Assembly: GCA_024226735.1 (NCBI GenBank)
Contig: JAAELL010000029.1
Coordinates: 1 to 39,046, forward strand
DNA length: 39,046 nucleotides
Reading direction: 5' to 3'
From: a bacterium
GTDB taxonomy: Bacteria; Planctomycetota; UBA1135; GCA-002686595
The position numbers and the translations under genes were made by a program. Shown here in pieces: positions 31,501 to 39,015 of the stretch. Positions within the stretch are counted from its first letter, which is position 1. Each line of letters starts with the position of its first letter. Below the pieces are notes generated by a model. That model was given only the letters and a program-made list of their open reading frames with translations. It was not told the DNA's origin and made no database searches.

Positions 31501-33083
31501 TGACCGAGACGGGCCGGTTGGTCCTTCGCATCCCGGCCTCCGAGGAACCGCTCGAGTACTGGATTCTGCGGGCCAGCGCTCGCTCGAGCTCCGAAGCCAG
31601 GGCGTTCGGGCTCGTACTGGACAACCGTCGCGCCGAACCCGTGCCGCCGTCGGCGCGCGAGCTCATTCGCGGCGGACCCGCGCGCTTCGACGCCGAGCTC
31701 GTGACCGAAGGCAAGCTCGCCAAGGGTGCGCTCGAGAAGATGGACGGCTACGCGCTCGACACGCTACGCCTGCCGGAATCAAATCCGTGGAACGCCTGGC
31801 TGCGCACGAGCGCACTCGACTTCTTCTCCGACGGGCGCGCCGTCGTGACGACATTGGGCGGCGATGCGTGGATCGTGTCGGGCATCGACGCGGACCTGTC
31901 CGAGCTGCGCTGGCGGCGGTTCGCGTCGGGGATGTTCGAGCCCCTCGGCGTGCGCGTCGTCGGCGACCAGATCTACGTCACGTGCCGCGACCGCATCACG
32001 CGCCTGCACGATGAGAACGGCGACGGCGAGGCGGACTTCTACGAGAGCTTCTTCGCCGACCCCGACGTGTCGACGAACTTCCACGCGTTCAACTTCGACC
32101 TGCAGACCGATGCGCAGGGCAACTTCTACTACGCCAAGTCGGGTCAGTACACCGACTACGCCCTGCCCGGCGCGATCCTGCGCGTCGCACCCGATGGGAA
32201 GAGCCACAACGTGTACGCGACCGGCCTGCGCACGCCCAACGGCATGGGCATGTCGCCCGACGGCCGCCCGCTCGTCAGCGACAACCAGGGCAACTGGATA
32301 CCGGCTTCCAAGGTGTCGCTCACCCGCGAGGGCGGGTTCTACGGCGTCTTCAAGTCGATCAACACGAGCGGGGCCGGCAAGAAGACCCGCGACGACTTCG
32401 ACCAGCCGGTCCTGTGGATGCCGCAGTCGTTCGACTCCTCCAGCGGCGGCCAGCTGTTCGTCGACGACGCGCGCTGGGGACCGCTCGCGGGGCGCTACAT
32501 CCACACGAGCTTCGGCAAGGGCTGGATGTATCCCCTGTGGGTCGAGGACACGGGCAAGGCGCTGCAGGGTGGGGCGTGGCGCCTACCGTTGCAGTTCGCC
32601 GCTGGCATCCAGCGCGCGCGCGTCAACCCCGCGGATGGGCAGGTGTACGCCGTGGGGCTCTCGGGCTGGCAGGGGCCGGCGGGGGGCGCGGACGGCTGCT
32701 TCCAACGGGTGCGCTACACGGGCGCAGCCGGGCTGCACCTGCTCGAGACGCGGACGGTCGCAGGTGGGTTCGAGCTCGTGTTCAGCGCGCCGCTCGACGG
32801 CGAGGCGGCTGGTGAGCTCGAGCGCTACCGCGTCCGGCGCTGGAATTATCGCTGGGCGCGCAGCTACGGCTCACAGCACTACTCGGTGGCGAGCCCGGAC
32901 GAGGTCGGGGAGGACGAGCTCGCTGTCGTCGCGGCGGAAGCTGCGGGCAACGTGTTGAGGCTGCGGCTTGCGGACGTGCGTCCGGCGGATCAGGTCGAGC
33001 TCGAGCTCGACGTCGCGGGCACGGACGGAACGAGGTTCTCGACGCCGGTGTACCTCACAGTGCACGACGTCCCCGACCGGTAG
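28539..33083 (+). CDS. Giant ThuA-DUF1080-LamG-cytochrome c-DUF6797-propeller dehydrogenase fusion, exported
   Basis: 1514 residues from ATG 28539 (signal-like MILPVVLLAAPFLQSDVAQ); the frame upstream is antisense to tag. Approximate domains: ThuA 19-225 (DVVFLVGEGHYGSAATVPAF), DUF1080 258-437 (YGDVHVHLDFRVPKDPDW), LamG jellyroll 444-590, a c-type cytochrome with CVQCH at 673-677 and a distal Met candidate in FRDMPSHDLLRPG, a DUF6797-like segment 775-1007, and a glucose/sorbosone-dehydrogenase-like beta-propeller 1075-1387 (YATGLRTPNGMGMSPDGRPL) with a closing beta domain. All are families used by planctomycetes for oxidised sugars. Joining them suggests sugar oxidation, electron transfer to heme, and 3-keto-glycoside cleavage on one exported chain. 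Confidence 0.88.
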   Translation: MILPVVLLAAPFLQSDVAQRDVVFLVGEGHYGSAATVPAFAAELEERLDVDTRVVASEGRNIPDLSVLDEADLVVFFLRERVAEPEQLAALDAWLAQGKPAVALRTTSHAFDGVPEWFPPHFGGRYGGNAPNDAGTLAAVDPTAADHPIVRDVPRVLRFEGGGTYDVQSLLEHARVVMLGKSGELPAQPVAWTYEPRPGVRRFYTSLGAAENFEHAGFRTLLVNAVRWGLEGGGAALLPIDVSPAPPRLQPLEGATLLPFGSGWQHWDSGLEPRATALEAIVQATPRTGEASAPRWTAAGGALVARPGFGDVLTKEEYGDVHVHLDFRVPKDPDWFPPELRGSSGVFVAGRWEVVIADSRGRELGQSSCGAIAGYAPPLQDAARAAGEWQTLDVTYAHRAGEPARISVWLNDVLVQDRAEVDTPSPHGFLAPVPGARSMGGARYIADPARSLQADFGARAFAIEARFKTTKGGTLVAKCPQEGEWVSDAKAVFLRGGRLVYDIGWVGAVTSERKWNDGEWHTAVITSDAGRVRMFVDGKREAEEEDFARADEPDFVFKVGDANEDFGGRYEGELAYAKFYDRKLSKNEGRKLSQGTELEDARLTWRPASDSERAGRPADAALVAPLRLQAEASRVAFANVWTRPLGPVDHAGLIATLDEDARASGEKIYGSLCVQCHGADGTKTLNPKARPFALGKLENGADPLSLFGTITNGFRDMPSHDLLRPGQRYDVVHYLRESFLRERNPSQYFQVTGAYLNGLPKGLVRRPPLRDDGPRRDFGPALASQLGDEVGTCLSVRLDEDVTLAYDLQVMQSPGVWTGGFLDLSKTQHYQQRGEGKARIEGTPLPELDGWGWGFGGEIDWDRSRRPPRGLLPKDWLDYRGHYVHGDSVVLSYAIDGRDVLEVPGLDRTTGLPIVTHRLWVAPGETPLVLGVVRAPGGEGKPVWHTEEVPAAEGQRAVSSIMVLRNPPFEGPRFALTALLDGEGDFELTETGRLVLRIPASEEPLEYWILRASARSSSEARAFGLVLDNRRAEPVPPSARELIRGGPARFDAELVTEGKLAKGALEKMDGYALDTLRLPESNPWNAWLRTSALDFFSDGRAVVTTLGGDAWIVSGIDADLSELRWRRFASGMFEPLGVRVVGDQIYVTCRDRITRLHDENGDGEADFYESFFADPDVSTNFHAFNFDLQTDAQGNFYYAKSGQYTDYALPGAILRVAPDGKSHNVYATGLRTPNGMGMSPDGRPLVSDNQGNWIPASKVSLTREGGFYGVFKSINTSGAGKKTRDDFDQPVLWMPQSFDSSSGGQLFVDDARWGPLAGRYIHTSFGKGWMYPLWVEDTGKALQGGAWRLPLQFAAGIQRARVNPADGQVYAVGLSGWQGPAGGADGCFQRVRYTGAAGLHLLETRTVAGGFELVFSAPLDGEAAGELERYRVRRWNYRWARSYGSQHYSVASPDEVGEDELAVVAAEAAGNVLRLRLADVRPADQVELELDVAGTDGTRFSTPVYLTVHDVPDR

Positions 33084-33109
33084 GACTCCGCAAGTACGGG
33101 GAGTCCTAC
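33080..33109. terminator. Bidirectional terminator hairpin containing both stop codons
   Basis: GTAGGACTCC (33080-33089) pairs perfectly with GGAGTCCTAC (33100-33109) around a 10-base loop. The TAG stop of the plus-strand giant gene (33081-33083) and the TAG stop of the minus-strand sulfatase (33106-33108) both lie in the stem. It fits a shared terminator for convergent genes. Confidence 0.7.
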
Positions 33110-34500
33110 TCCCGCTCCCACTTCACACGCCACGGATCCTCGGTCTCGTCCATGAACGTGCGCAACGCGCCTTGCAGCGACGCGAGCGCCTGCGCGTGCT
33201 TCGGATCGCCAGCGAGGTTGTGGCTCTCGAGCGGATCGTCCCGGAGGTCGTACAGCTCGAACTTGGGCCGCTGCACGTACGCGCGCGCCGAGCGCACGCC
33301 GTAGGGCGCGTCCGCGCCCGCGCGCAGCGTCGCCTGCCAGGTCGAGGAGTAGTACAGATCCGTCGCGAACGGAAAGTCGAGCGGGTGCGCGATGTTCCAG
33401 ATCAGCTTGTAGCGTGACGTGCGCACCGCGCGCATCGGGTAGTACATCGTCACTTCGTGGAAGCTGTGCGAGGCGAAGATCTGGTCGGGCCAGCCTTCGA
33501 CGCTCGCTTTCACGAGCGGCAGGAACGAGCGCCCCTGCATGCGCCGGCCGGGCGCGATCCCGCACGCCTCGAGCAGCGTCGGGGCGACGTCGAGCAGGCT
33601 CACAGCTTCCTCGCGCACGACCCCACGCTCCTCGACCCGCGGATCGCGCATCACGCACGCGACGCGCATCCCCGGCTCGTACAGCGTGGTCTTCGCGCCC
33701 GGAAACGGCGGCCCGTGGTCCGACACGACCAAGAGGATCGTGTTGTCCCAGACGCCGGCCTTGCGCAGCGCGCGCACGAGCGTGCGGATCCCATGGTCGG
33801 CGCGCGCCGTCGACTCGAGGAACTGCGCGAGCTCGCCGCGCGTCTCGGGCGTGTCCGGCAGCCAGGCGGGCACGGTCAGCTCGGCGGCATCGAAGCGCAC
33901 GCGCGGCACGCGGTCGTACTCGCGGTTCGAGAACCGGTTGGGCCTGCCCGGAAGCTCGGTCGCGACGCCGCCGCCGCGGTGCGGGTCCGCGGTGCTGAAG
34001 TACAGGAAGAACGGCGCCCCCTCGAGCCCTCCGATCCAGTCCGCACACGCCTTTGCCATGTGCGCGGGGTTGCGTGGCTGAGCTTCGAGCGCATCCTCGA
34101 ACAGGAAGGTGTTCTCGGGCGCGACGTGGAACTTGCCCGCGCGCGCGGTGCGGTAGCCGTTCACCGCGAAGATCACCGGCAGGCTCTCGACCTCGACGAA
34201 GCTCTGGAAGTGGTGCGACGCGTGTTGGAGCCCGTACATCCCGTTCGAGTGGCTGTGCTCGCCCGAGAGCAGCACGGCGCGACTCGGGCTGCAGCTCGCC
34301 GTCGTGCAGAACGCGTTGGCGAAGCGGACTCCGTCGCGCGCAAGTGCGTCGAGGTGCGGCGTGCGCGCATCCGGGTGCCCGTAGCAGCCGGCGACGTCGC
34401 CCTGGTCGTCGGTGACGAAGAGCACGACGTTGGGGCGCTGCGCCGCTGCGGACAGCGCGCTCGCGAGCAGGAAGAGGAGAGAGAGGATCCGTCGGTTCAT
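33106..34500 (-). CDS. Secreted sulfatase (heparan-N-sulfatase / SGSH-like)
   Basis: 464 residues from ATG 34500; the frame extends upstream but across the HhH gene. MNRRILSLLFLLASALSAAA is a signal peptide. Motifs: NVVLFVTDDQGDVAGCYG (metal Asp31/Asp32), signature TTASCSPSRAVLLSG with Cys70 and the C-S-P-S-R core, RAGKFHVAPE, STADPHRGGG and SDHGPPFPGAKTTLYEPGMR. The DDQ-x-x-x-x-GCYG start and DHGPPFPGAK segment resemble the sulfamidase-like group, so an N- or O-sulfated glycan substrate is likely; this subfamily call is an inference. Its ATG overlaps the stop of the HhH gene in ATGA, an odd pairing with a DNA-type protein. Confidence 0.92.
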   Translation of the reverse strand: MNRRILSLLFLLASALSAAAQRPNVVLFVTDDQGDVAGCYGHPDARTPHLDALARDGVRFANAFCTTASCSPSRAVLLSGEHSHSNGMYGLQHASHHFQSFVEVESLPVIFAVNGYRTARAGKFHVAPENTFLFEDALEAQPRNPAHMAKACADWIGGLEGAPFFLYFSTADPHRGGGVATELPGRPNRFSNREYDRVPRVRFDAAELTVPAWLPDTPETRGELAQFLESTARADHGIRTLVRALRKAGVWDNTILLVVSDHGPPFPGAKTTLYEPGMRVACVMRDPRVEERGVVREEAVSLLDVAPTLLEACGIAPGRRMQGRSFLPLVKASVEGWPDQIFASHSFHEVTMYYPMRAVRTSRYKLIWNIAHPLDFPFATDLYYSSTWQATLRAGADAPYGVRSARAYVQRPKFELYDLRDDPLESHNLAGDPKHAQALASLQGALRTFMDETEDPWRVKWERE

Positions 34501-34826
34501 GTCGTTTCGTCGAGGCCCAGCAAGCGGCGGGCGCAGCGCTCTTCGGTCTTCGCGCCAAAGCCGGGTACTTCCTTGAGCCGGCCGGCGCTCGCGGCCTCGA
34601 GCAGGGTTGCGGGAGAGGTCACATTCAGGTTCTGCATCAGCGCACGGACTTTCTTCGGGCCGAGCCCCGGGATCTTCAAGAGGTCGAGCAGCCCGGGCGG
34701 ATGCTCTTTCGCCGCGATGCGGTCGGCGAGCGGCGTGCCCATCGTCCGGATCGTGTCGGCGGCGTTGATGTACGCGCGGATGCGGAAGACGCCGGCGTCC
34801 TCGATCTGTTCGTTCGTGGCGGTCAT
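34497..34826 (-). CDS. Small helix-hairpin-helix protein (PolX N-terminal-like)
   Basis: 109 residues from ATG 34826. GVFRIRAYINAADTIRTMG matches the 8-kDa-type N-terminus of bacterial PolX. LLKIPGLGPKKVRALMQNLN is a clear HhH motif (47-66) and GRLKEVPGFGAKTEERCARR a second (82-101). PolX proteins are about 570 residues with a polymerase palm and a PHP domain, both missing here. A block between the RAY segment and the first HhH also appears deleted. It may be a standalone HhH DNA-binding protein or a truncated PolX. The ATGA overlap with the sulfatase indicates co-translation. No clear Shine-Dalgarno. Confidence 0.75.
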   Translation of the reverse strand: MTATNEQIEDAGVFRIRAYINAADTIRTMGTPLADRIAAKEHPPGLLDLLKIPGLGPKKVRALMQNLNVTSPATLLEAASAGRLKEVPGFGAKTEERCARRLLGLDETT

Positions 34827-34909
34827 TTGGGGGGTCGAGGCTACGGTGCGCGCGGATCGGTGCCAAGATAGGGGGGAACAGCACCGCCTTAGCCGGGGAG
34901 GAACGTCTC
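34827..34909. promoter_or_regulatory. Divergent intergenic region (HhH / HEAT-like protein)
   Basis: 83 bases. GGGGAGGAA (34890-34898 region) is a strong ribosome binding site for the plus-strand ATG at 34910. Promoter elements for either side are not obvious to me. Confidence 0.35.
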
Positions 34910-35686
34910 ATGCAACATCTCACCTCCGCACTCCTTTTTCTCGCCGCCTCATGCGCGGTTCCCGTACGGCACGCGGCGACGGCCCAGGACCCGACGCCGC
35001 CGGTGACCGCGCAAGACCGCGTCGCCAAAGCCTTCGCCGAGCTCGTCGCCGCCGATCGCTGGGGTGACCGCGCCGAGGCGCGTGATCGGCTGATCAAGTT
35101 CGGCGAGGATGCACTCGACGTCGTCATCGATGGGGCGAAGCACGAGAGCGAGAAGGTCCGCAAGATGTGCCACGAGATCCTGCGTGAGCACTACCCGACC
35201 GACGAGCGGTCGCTACCCGTTTTCCTCGATGGGCTCGAGGACACGCCGGCCGTCTTGCATCCGTCGGCGTTCCACTTCGGCCGGCATCGGATCGACGCGG
35301 GGCACAATGCGCTGGTCGTCTTGCTCCAGCGCAAGGAGCTCGACGCCGGGACGCGCTACGCCGCCGCGAAGTCGCTGGGCGAGCTCGGCGACGCGCGCGT
35401 GACGGTGATGCTCTGGAACGGGCTCGGCAGCGACAAAGGGATGACGCGCTACCTGGCGGGCCTGGGTATGAAGGGCCTCGCGGGCAAGTCGCTCGAGGAC
35501 TTCGGCTACGAGGGACCGTGGGAGGGTGGGGACGTCTCGGGCGGTTGCGAACGGATCGCCCAAGGACGACCGATCCGCAAGGCGCAGAAGCGCGCCGATC
35601 GCTGGCGGCTCGTCGTTCGCTTCACGCGCTGGCTGCAGGCGGAGCGGCCCGAGTTGTTCCGGGAGCTCGAAGAGAAGCTCTGGTAG
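34910..35686 (+). CDS. Exported HEAT-repeat-like protein of unknown function
   Basis: 258 residues with GGGGAGGAACGTCTC before the ATG. MQHLTSALLFLAASCAVPV ends in AASC, so it is a signal sequence and possibly a lipoprotein (Cys15). Helical repeats resembling HEAT/PBS units follow: RDRLIKFGEDALDVVIDGAK, KVRKMCHEILREHY, and AAKSLGELGDARVTVMLWNG. The C-terminus is basic (RWRLVVRFTRWLQAERPELF). Such proteins usually act as scaffolds; no partner can be named. It converges with the transporter gene, with six bases between stops. Confidence 0.75.
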   Translation: MQHLTSALLFLAASCAVPVRHAATAQDPTPPVTAQDRVAKAFAELVAADRWGDRAEARDRLIKFGEDALDVVIDGAKHESEKVRKMCHEILREHYPTDERSLPVFLDGLEDTPAVLHPSAFHFGRHRIDAGHNALVVLLQRKELDAGTRYAAAKSLGELGDARVTVMLWNGLGSDKGMTRYLAGLGMKGLAGKSLEDFGYEGPWEGGDVSGGCERIAQGRPIRKAQKRADRWRLVVRFTRWLQAERPELFRELEEKLW

Positions 35687-35692
35687 CAAGAG

Positions 35693-37891
35693 CTAGGCCT
35701 CGGCGTGCACGTCGCCGGCGTTCCAAACCGCCACGACGCTCGGCAGTCCGAGCATCAGCGCGTCGACGCGCGCCACCCATTCCTCTTCCTTGCCCTCATC
35801 CGGCGGCTCGAAGCCGACGAACACGAGCGCGGCGCCCGACGACGCGCGGCGCATCGACTTGGCGACGTCGCCGTCGCCGACGAAGACCACGGGTTCGGCG
35901 ACGACGCGCGTCGAGCGGATCAGTTCCTCGAGGTGCTCGGTCGCTCCGGCGACACCGCTCTCGGCGCCGACGATGCGTCCAAGGCGCACGCGGTGACCGG
36001 CCCACGCGTCGGTCTGGGTCAGAAGGTGCGCGAGCAGAACCAAGAGGTGTCCGTTGCGCTCGCCGCGCCACCAGACGTCGACGGTGCCCCCGGGCGCGAC
36101 CCACGGGTCGGCGCCCGTGGTGATCATGCGCGCGAGCGCCATGCTGCGCCGCAGGCGCGAGATCGTGCGCACGTTGTTGCCGAAGCTCCCGAAGCGCTCG
36201 GGGTCGGTCGGCCAGCCGAGTAGCGCGAGGTTCGGCCGCAGCGCACCGATGCCGTTGCACTGCACGAGCGCCTCGATGCCGGCCCCCTGGGAGCGGGCCA
36301 CGGTGACGGCCGCGAACGCCTCGAGCCCCGTTTCGCGGATGTACTTGCGCAGAAGATCTTCCTGGCTCCTGCGGCGCTCAATCAGAGCGTCGACGTCGCC
36401 GCTGATCACCTGCGCGGAAGTCAACAGGCCGCGCTGGCCGGTGAGCCAATGCCCGAGCACGTCGAGCCGCACGCGCTCACCCGCCGGCCCGGCGAGGACG
36501 AGGATCGACGGTCGCCAGTTCTTGGGGTGGTAGCGCTCGGCCTCGAGCGCGAGCAGGCTGCGCCGCGCACGTTCGAAACCCGCGCCGCTCATCACGTCGC
36601 CCCAGCTGGAGACGACCTCGAGGCGCGCCGTGTAGAAGTGGATCCCGATCATCGCCAGGACGGCGAAGAACGACCAGACGGGCGACACCAGCAGCATGAC
36701 GAGCCCGCACCCGATCGTGCCCGCGAGCGCGGTCGACCAGTGGCTCAACCGGAAGGTCGGCCGGTAGCTCGGGTTCCGCGCGCGCGATTCGTAGAACGTC
36801 GCGAGGTTCAGATACCCGTAGGTGATCATGAAGAACATCGTGATGACCGGCGCGATCGCGTTGAGGTCGCCGACCAGGATGCCGAGCTGGGCGATCACCC
36901 AGGTGAGGACGATCGCGTAGCGCGGCTCCTGGGCCTTGCCGCTGCCCTTGGCGAAGATCTGGATGCGCGGGTAGATCCGGTCGCGCGCGAGCGCCTGCAG
37001 GATGCGCGGCGCACCCATCATGGAGCCGAGCGCGGACGACAGCGTCGCGGCGAATACCCCGATCGTGATCGCGACCGGAAGCGCCGAGATGTCGCGCATC
37101 AGCATGCCGTTGGCGATCAGCTCGGTGCGCGGCGCGCACCAGGCCAGGAGCAGGGCGATGCCGACGTACACGACGGCCGTGAACCCGATCGCCCCCAGCG
37201 TCCCGAGCGGGATCGAGCGCCCCGGGTCGCGCAGGTCGCCCGACATGTTTGCGCCCGCCATGATCCCGGTCGCCGCCGGGAAGAAGAGGGCGAACGAAGC
37301 GAAGAAGCTCCCGCCCTCGCCGTAGTCGGGGCCGAGGTTCGACTGGAACGTCTCTCGGCTGCCGGCCTCGAACGCGCCGAGGAAGAAGGCGATGATCGCG
37401 ACGACGAGCGCCGCGAGGATCCCGTACTGCAGCTTGAGCGTCCACGCGGCGCCGATGAGGACGCAGCCGAAGACCGCCGCGTTGACGACCGAGGCGATGA
37501 CGACGGGCGAAGCGCCGCTGCCCGGGAATTGCGATTGGAACGCCTCGGTGAAGCCGAGCACGTACATCGCGACCGACACCGCCTGCGCGATGAAGAAGAC
37601 GACGCCGATCGACGCGCCGAACTCGACGCCCAGCGAGCGACTGATCAGGAAGTAGGCCCCGCCGCCCTTGACGCGCTGGTTGGTCGCGATCGACGAGAGC
37701 GACATCGCGGTGAGCGACGTGATCGCTTTCGCGAGCAGGACGATGCCGAGCCCCTGCCACAGCCCCGCGCGACCGATGACCTGGCCGAAGCGCAGGAACA
37801 TGATGACGCCGAGGATCGTGAGCACGCACGGCGTGAACACGCCACCGAACGTGCCGAAGCCAGTCTGTTCCTTCTTGGTCGGATCGGCCAT
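35693..37891 (-). CDS. SLC12-type cation-chloride cotransporter / amino acid permease family protein
   Basis: 732 residues from ATG 37891; the longer frame upstream overlaps the decayed gene and is Arg-rich. The first helix region GGVFTPCVLTILGVIMFLRF followed by GQVIGRAGL is the hallmark of cation-chloride cotransporters (SLC12, APC superfamily). About twelve membrane helices follow to residue about 460. The cytoplasmic C-terminal region (about 480-732) has AERYHPKNWRPSILVLAGP, matching the SLC12 C-terminal domain, followed by a Rossmann-like segment. Predicted to move Na/K with Cl, or amino acids, across the inner membrane; ion specificity cannot be read. The small secreted-protein gene upstream ends 43 bases before its start. 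Confidence 0.85.
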   Translation of the reverse strand: MADPTKKEQTGFGTFGGVFTPCVLTILGVIMFLRFGQVIGRAGLWQGLGIVLLAKAITSLTAMSLSSIATNQRVKGGGAYFLISRSLGVEFGASIGVVFFIAQAVSVAMYVLGFTEAFQSQFPGSGASPVVIASVVNAAVFGCVLIGAAWTLKLQYGILAALVVAIIAFFLGAFEAGSRETFQSNLGPDYGEGGSFFASFALFFPAATGIMAGANMSGDLRDPGRSIPLGTLGAIGFTAVVYVGIALLLAWCAPRTELIANGMLMRDISALPVAITIGVFAATLSSALGSMMGAPRILQALARDRIYPRIQIFAKGSGKAQEPRYAIVLTWVIAQLGILVGDLNAIAPVITMFFMITYGYLNLATFYESRARNPSYRPTFRLSHWSTALAGTIGCGLVMLLVSPVWSFFAVLAMIGIHFYTARLEVVSSWGDVMSGAGFERARRSLLALEAERYHPKNWRPSILVLAGPAGERVRLDVLGHWLTGQRGLLTSAQVISGDVDALIERRRSQEDLLRKYIRETGLEAFAAVTVARSQGAGIEALVQCNGIGALRPNLALLGWPTDPERFGSFGNNVRTISRLRRSMALARMITTGADPWVAPGGTVDVWWRGERNGHLLVLLAHLLTQTDAWAGHRVRLGRIVGAESGVAGATEHLEELIRSTRVVAEPVVFVGDGDVAKSMRRASSGAALVFVGFEPPDEGKEEEWVARVDALMLGLPSVVAVWNAGDVHAEA

Positions 37892-37934
37892 CCACAGGGC
37901 ATTGTGGGGATGGCGCGGCGCGAATCCAGGCTCG

Positions 37935-38445
37935 TTATTCGGGCTCTTCTTCGAGCCCGCACTCGGCGGGCGAGTGCAGCCACGTCGCAATCGGCGGACG
38001 CGCGACCCAATCGGCGTCGTAGACGGCGATGAACGTGGGTAACCGCCTCGACGCGGGCCTCGAGCGTCGCGGCGCACACTTCGTCCGACGCGTACGGCAG
38101 GGTCTGTCCGTGGACGTCGTCGACGAGGTGGAAGCGCGCGAGACGCCGGGCGACGATTGACCAGTCGAGCGTGTCGCCCGCGGCGGCCGATACGGGCACG
38201 AGGGCGCGGATCTCATCCTTCGAGAACCAAGCGTAGTCGCGGTTCCAGCGCGGCCGCGGCGCCGCCGCGAGCCCCTCGCCCGTGACGTCGCGTGCGATGC
38301 GCCCGAGGGCGAGGCCGTCTGCCGGGTAGCTGAACACGGACCGCCAGTCCGCGAGGTCCGCGCTCTGCGGCTGCATGGCCGCGACGTCAGCGAATTCGGG
38401 CGGGGGGCTCTGTGCAGGTGCGAGGAGAAGGAGCGTCGCCAGCGT
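37935..38445 (-). pseudogene. Small secreted protein, frameshifted and lacking a normal start
   Basis: From ATG 38376 the frame reads a plausible protein (WRSVFSYPADGLALGRIARD, RNRDYAWFSKDE-type segment, VARRLARFHLVDDVHGQTLP) up to TLEARVEAV, then turns Arg-rich. A one-base shift near 38037-38042 restores a good ending, TFIAVYDADWVARPPIATWL then HSPAECGLEEEPE and TAA. Upstream of ATG 38376 the same frame encodes a signal-like LATLLLLAPAQSPPPEFADV, but its first codons are ACG-CTG (38445-38440) with no ATG/GTG/TTG; an ACG for ATG change would explain this. No family is recognised. Either a decaying gene or one affected by two sequence errors; position suggests a link to the transporter downstream. 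Confidence 0.5.
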
Positions 38446-38737
38446 GCTCCCAGCTTAGAGGCGCGGCCGCCAATGCGCCCGGCACGAGCACGTGCGGTCC
38501 GCACCGACTCGGCGTTGCCGTGCACCCCACGTAGCGCAGCTACTACGAGAGGCACCCCGCGCCTTGATCCGGCGCGGACGGCACGCGCTCGCACTCGAGC
38601 GCATTGTCGGCCGCGCCTCTCCAGTTCCCCCTGGCCGTGGCCAGGCCTTTCGGGTAAGGTCTCCGCCCGGTTCGGAAACCCGGCGCCGTGTTCCTCCCCA
38701 CTACGGGACGGGCTCGGGCCCGAGCCATCCTTCGCAA
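38446..38737. other. Intergenic region upstream of tRNA genes
   Basis: About 290 bases without a supported gene. It contains a perfect CCTGGCC-GT-GGCCAGG palindrome (38630-38645) followed by CCTTTC, which might be a terminator, and GC-rich short palindromes such as GCACGTGC. The promoter for the two tRNAs must lie here but I cannot define its hexamers. Confidence 0.4.
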
Positions 38738-38814
38738 GGCGGTGTAGCTCAGTTGGTTAGAGCACAGGCTTCATAAGCCTGGGGTCACTGGTTCAAGTCC
38801 AGTCACCGCTACCA
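38738..38814 (+). tRNA. tRNA-Met (CAT), elongator type
   Basis: 77 bases with encoded CCA. Acceptor GGCGGTG pairs with CACCGCT (G1-U72 wobble), D arm GCTC...GAGC, anticodon stem CAGGC/GCCTG with loop TTCATAA, and T arm ACTGG-TTCAAGT-CCAGT. It lacks the three G-C pairs and the C1-A72 mismatch of initiator tRNA. A tRNA-Ile with lysidine-modified CAT cannot be fully excluded. Confidence 0.93.
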
Positions 38815-38827
38815 ACAGCACACGGGT

Positions 38828-38904
<77 letters not shown>

Positions 38905-38976
38905 TTCTAAGTCAGGACTGACGCGTCACGTACGACGCCTACCCGCAAGTGCGGAGCGGTCGCAATCCCCAGGATT

Positions 38977-38997
38977 CTCGGGTAGTCGCTACCCGAG
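38977..38997 (+). promoter_or_regulatory. Perfect 9-bp hairpin in a 5' leader
   Basis: CTCGGGTAG-TCG-CTACCCGAG forms a perfect stem with a 3-base loop. It ends 18 bases before the ATG at 39016 and just before its GGAAAGGA site, so it could act as a terminator for the tRNAs or as a translational control element. Confidence 0.5.
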
Positions 38998-39015
38998 GGT
39001 CGGAAAGGACCGCAG

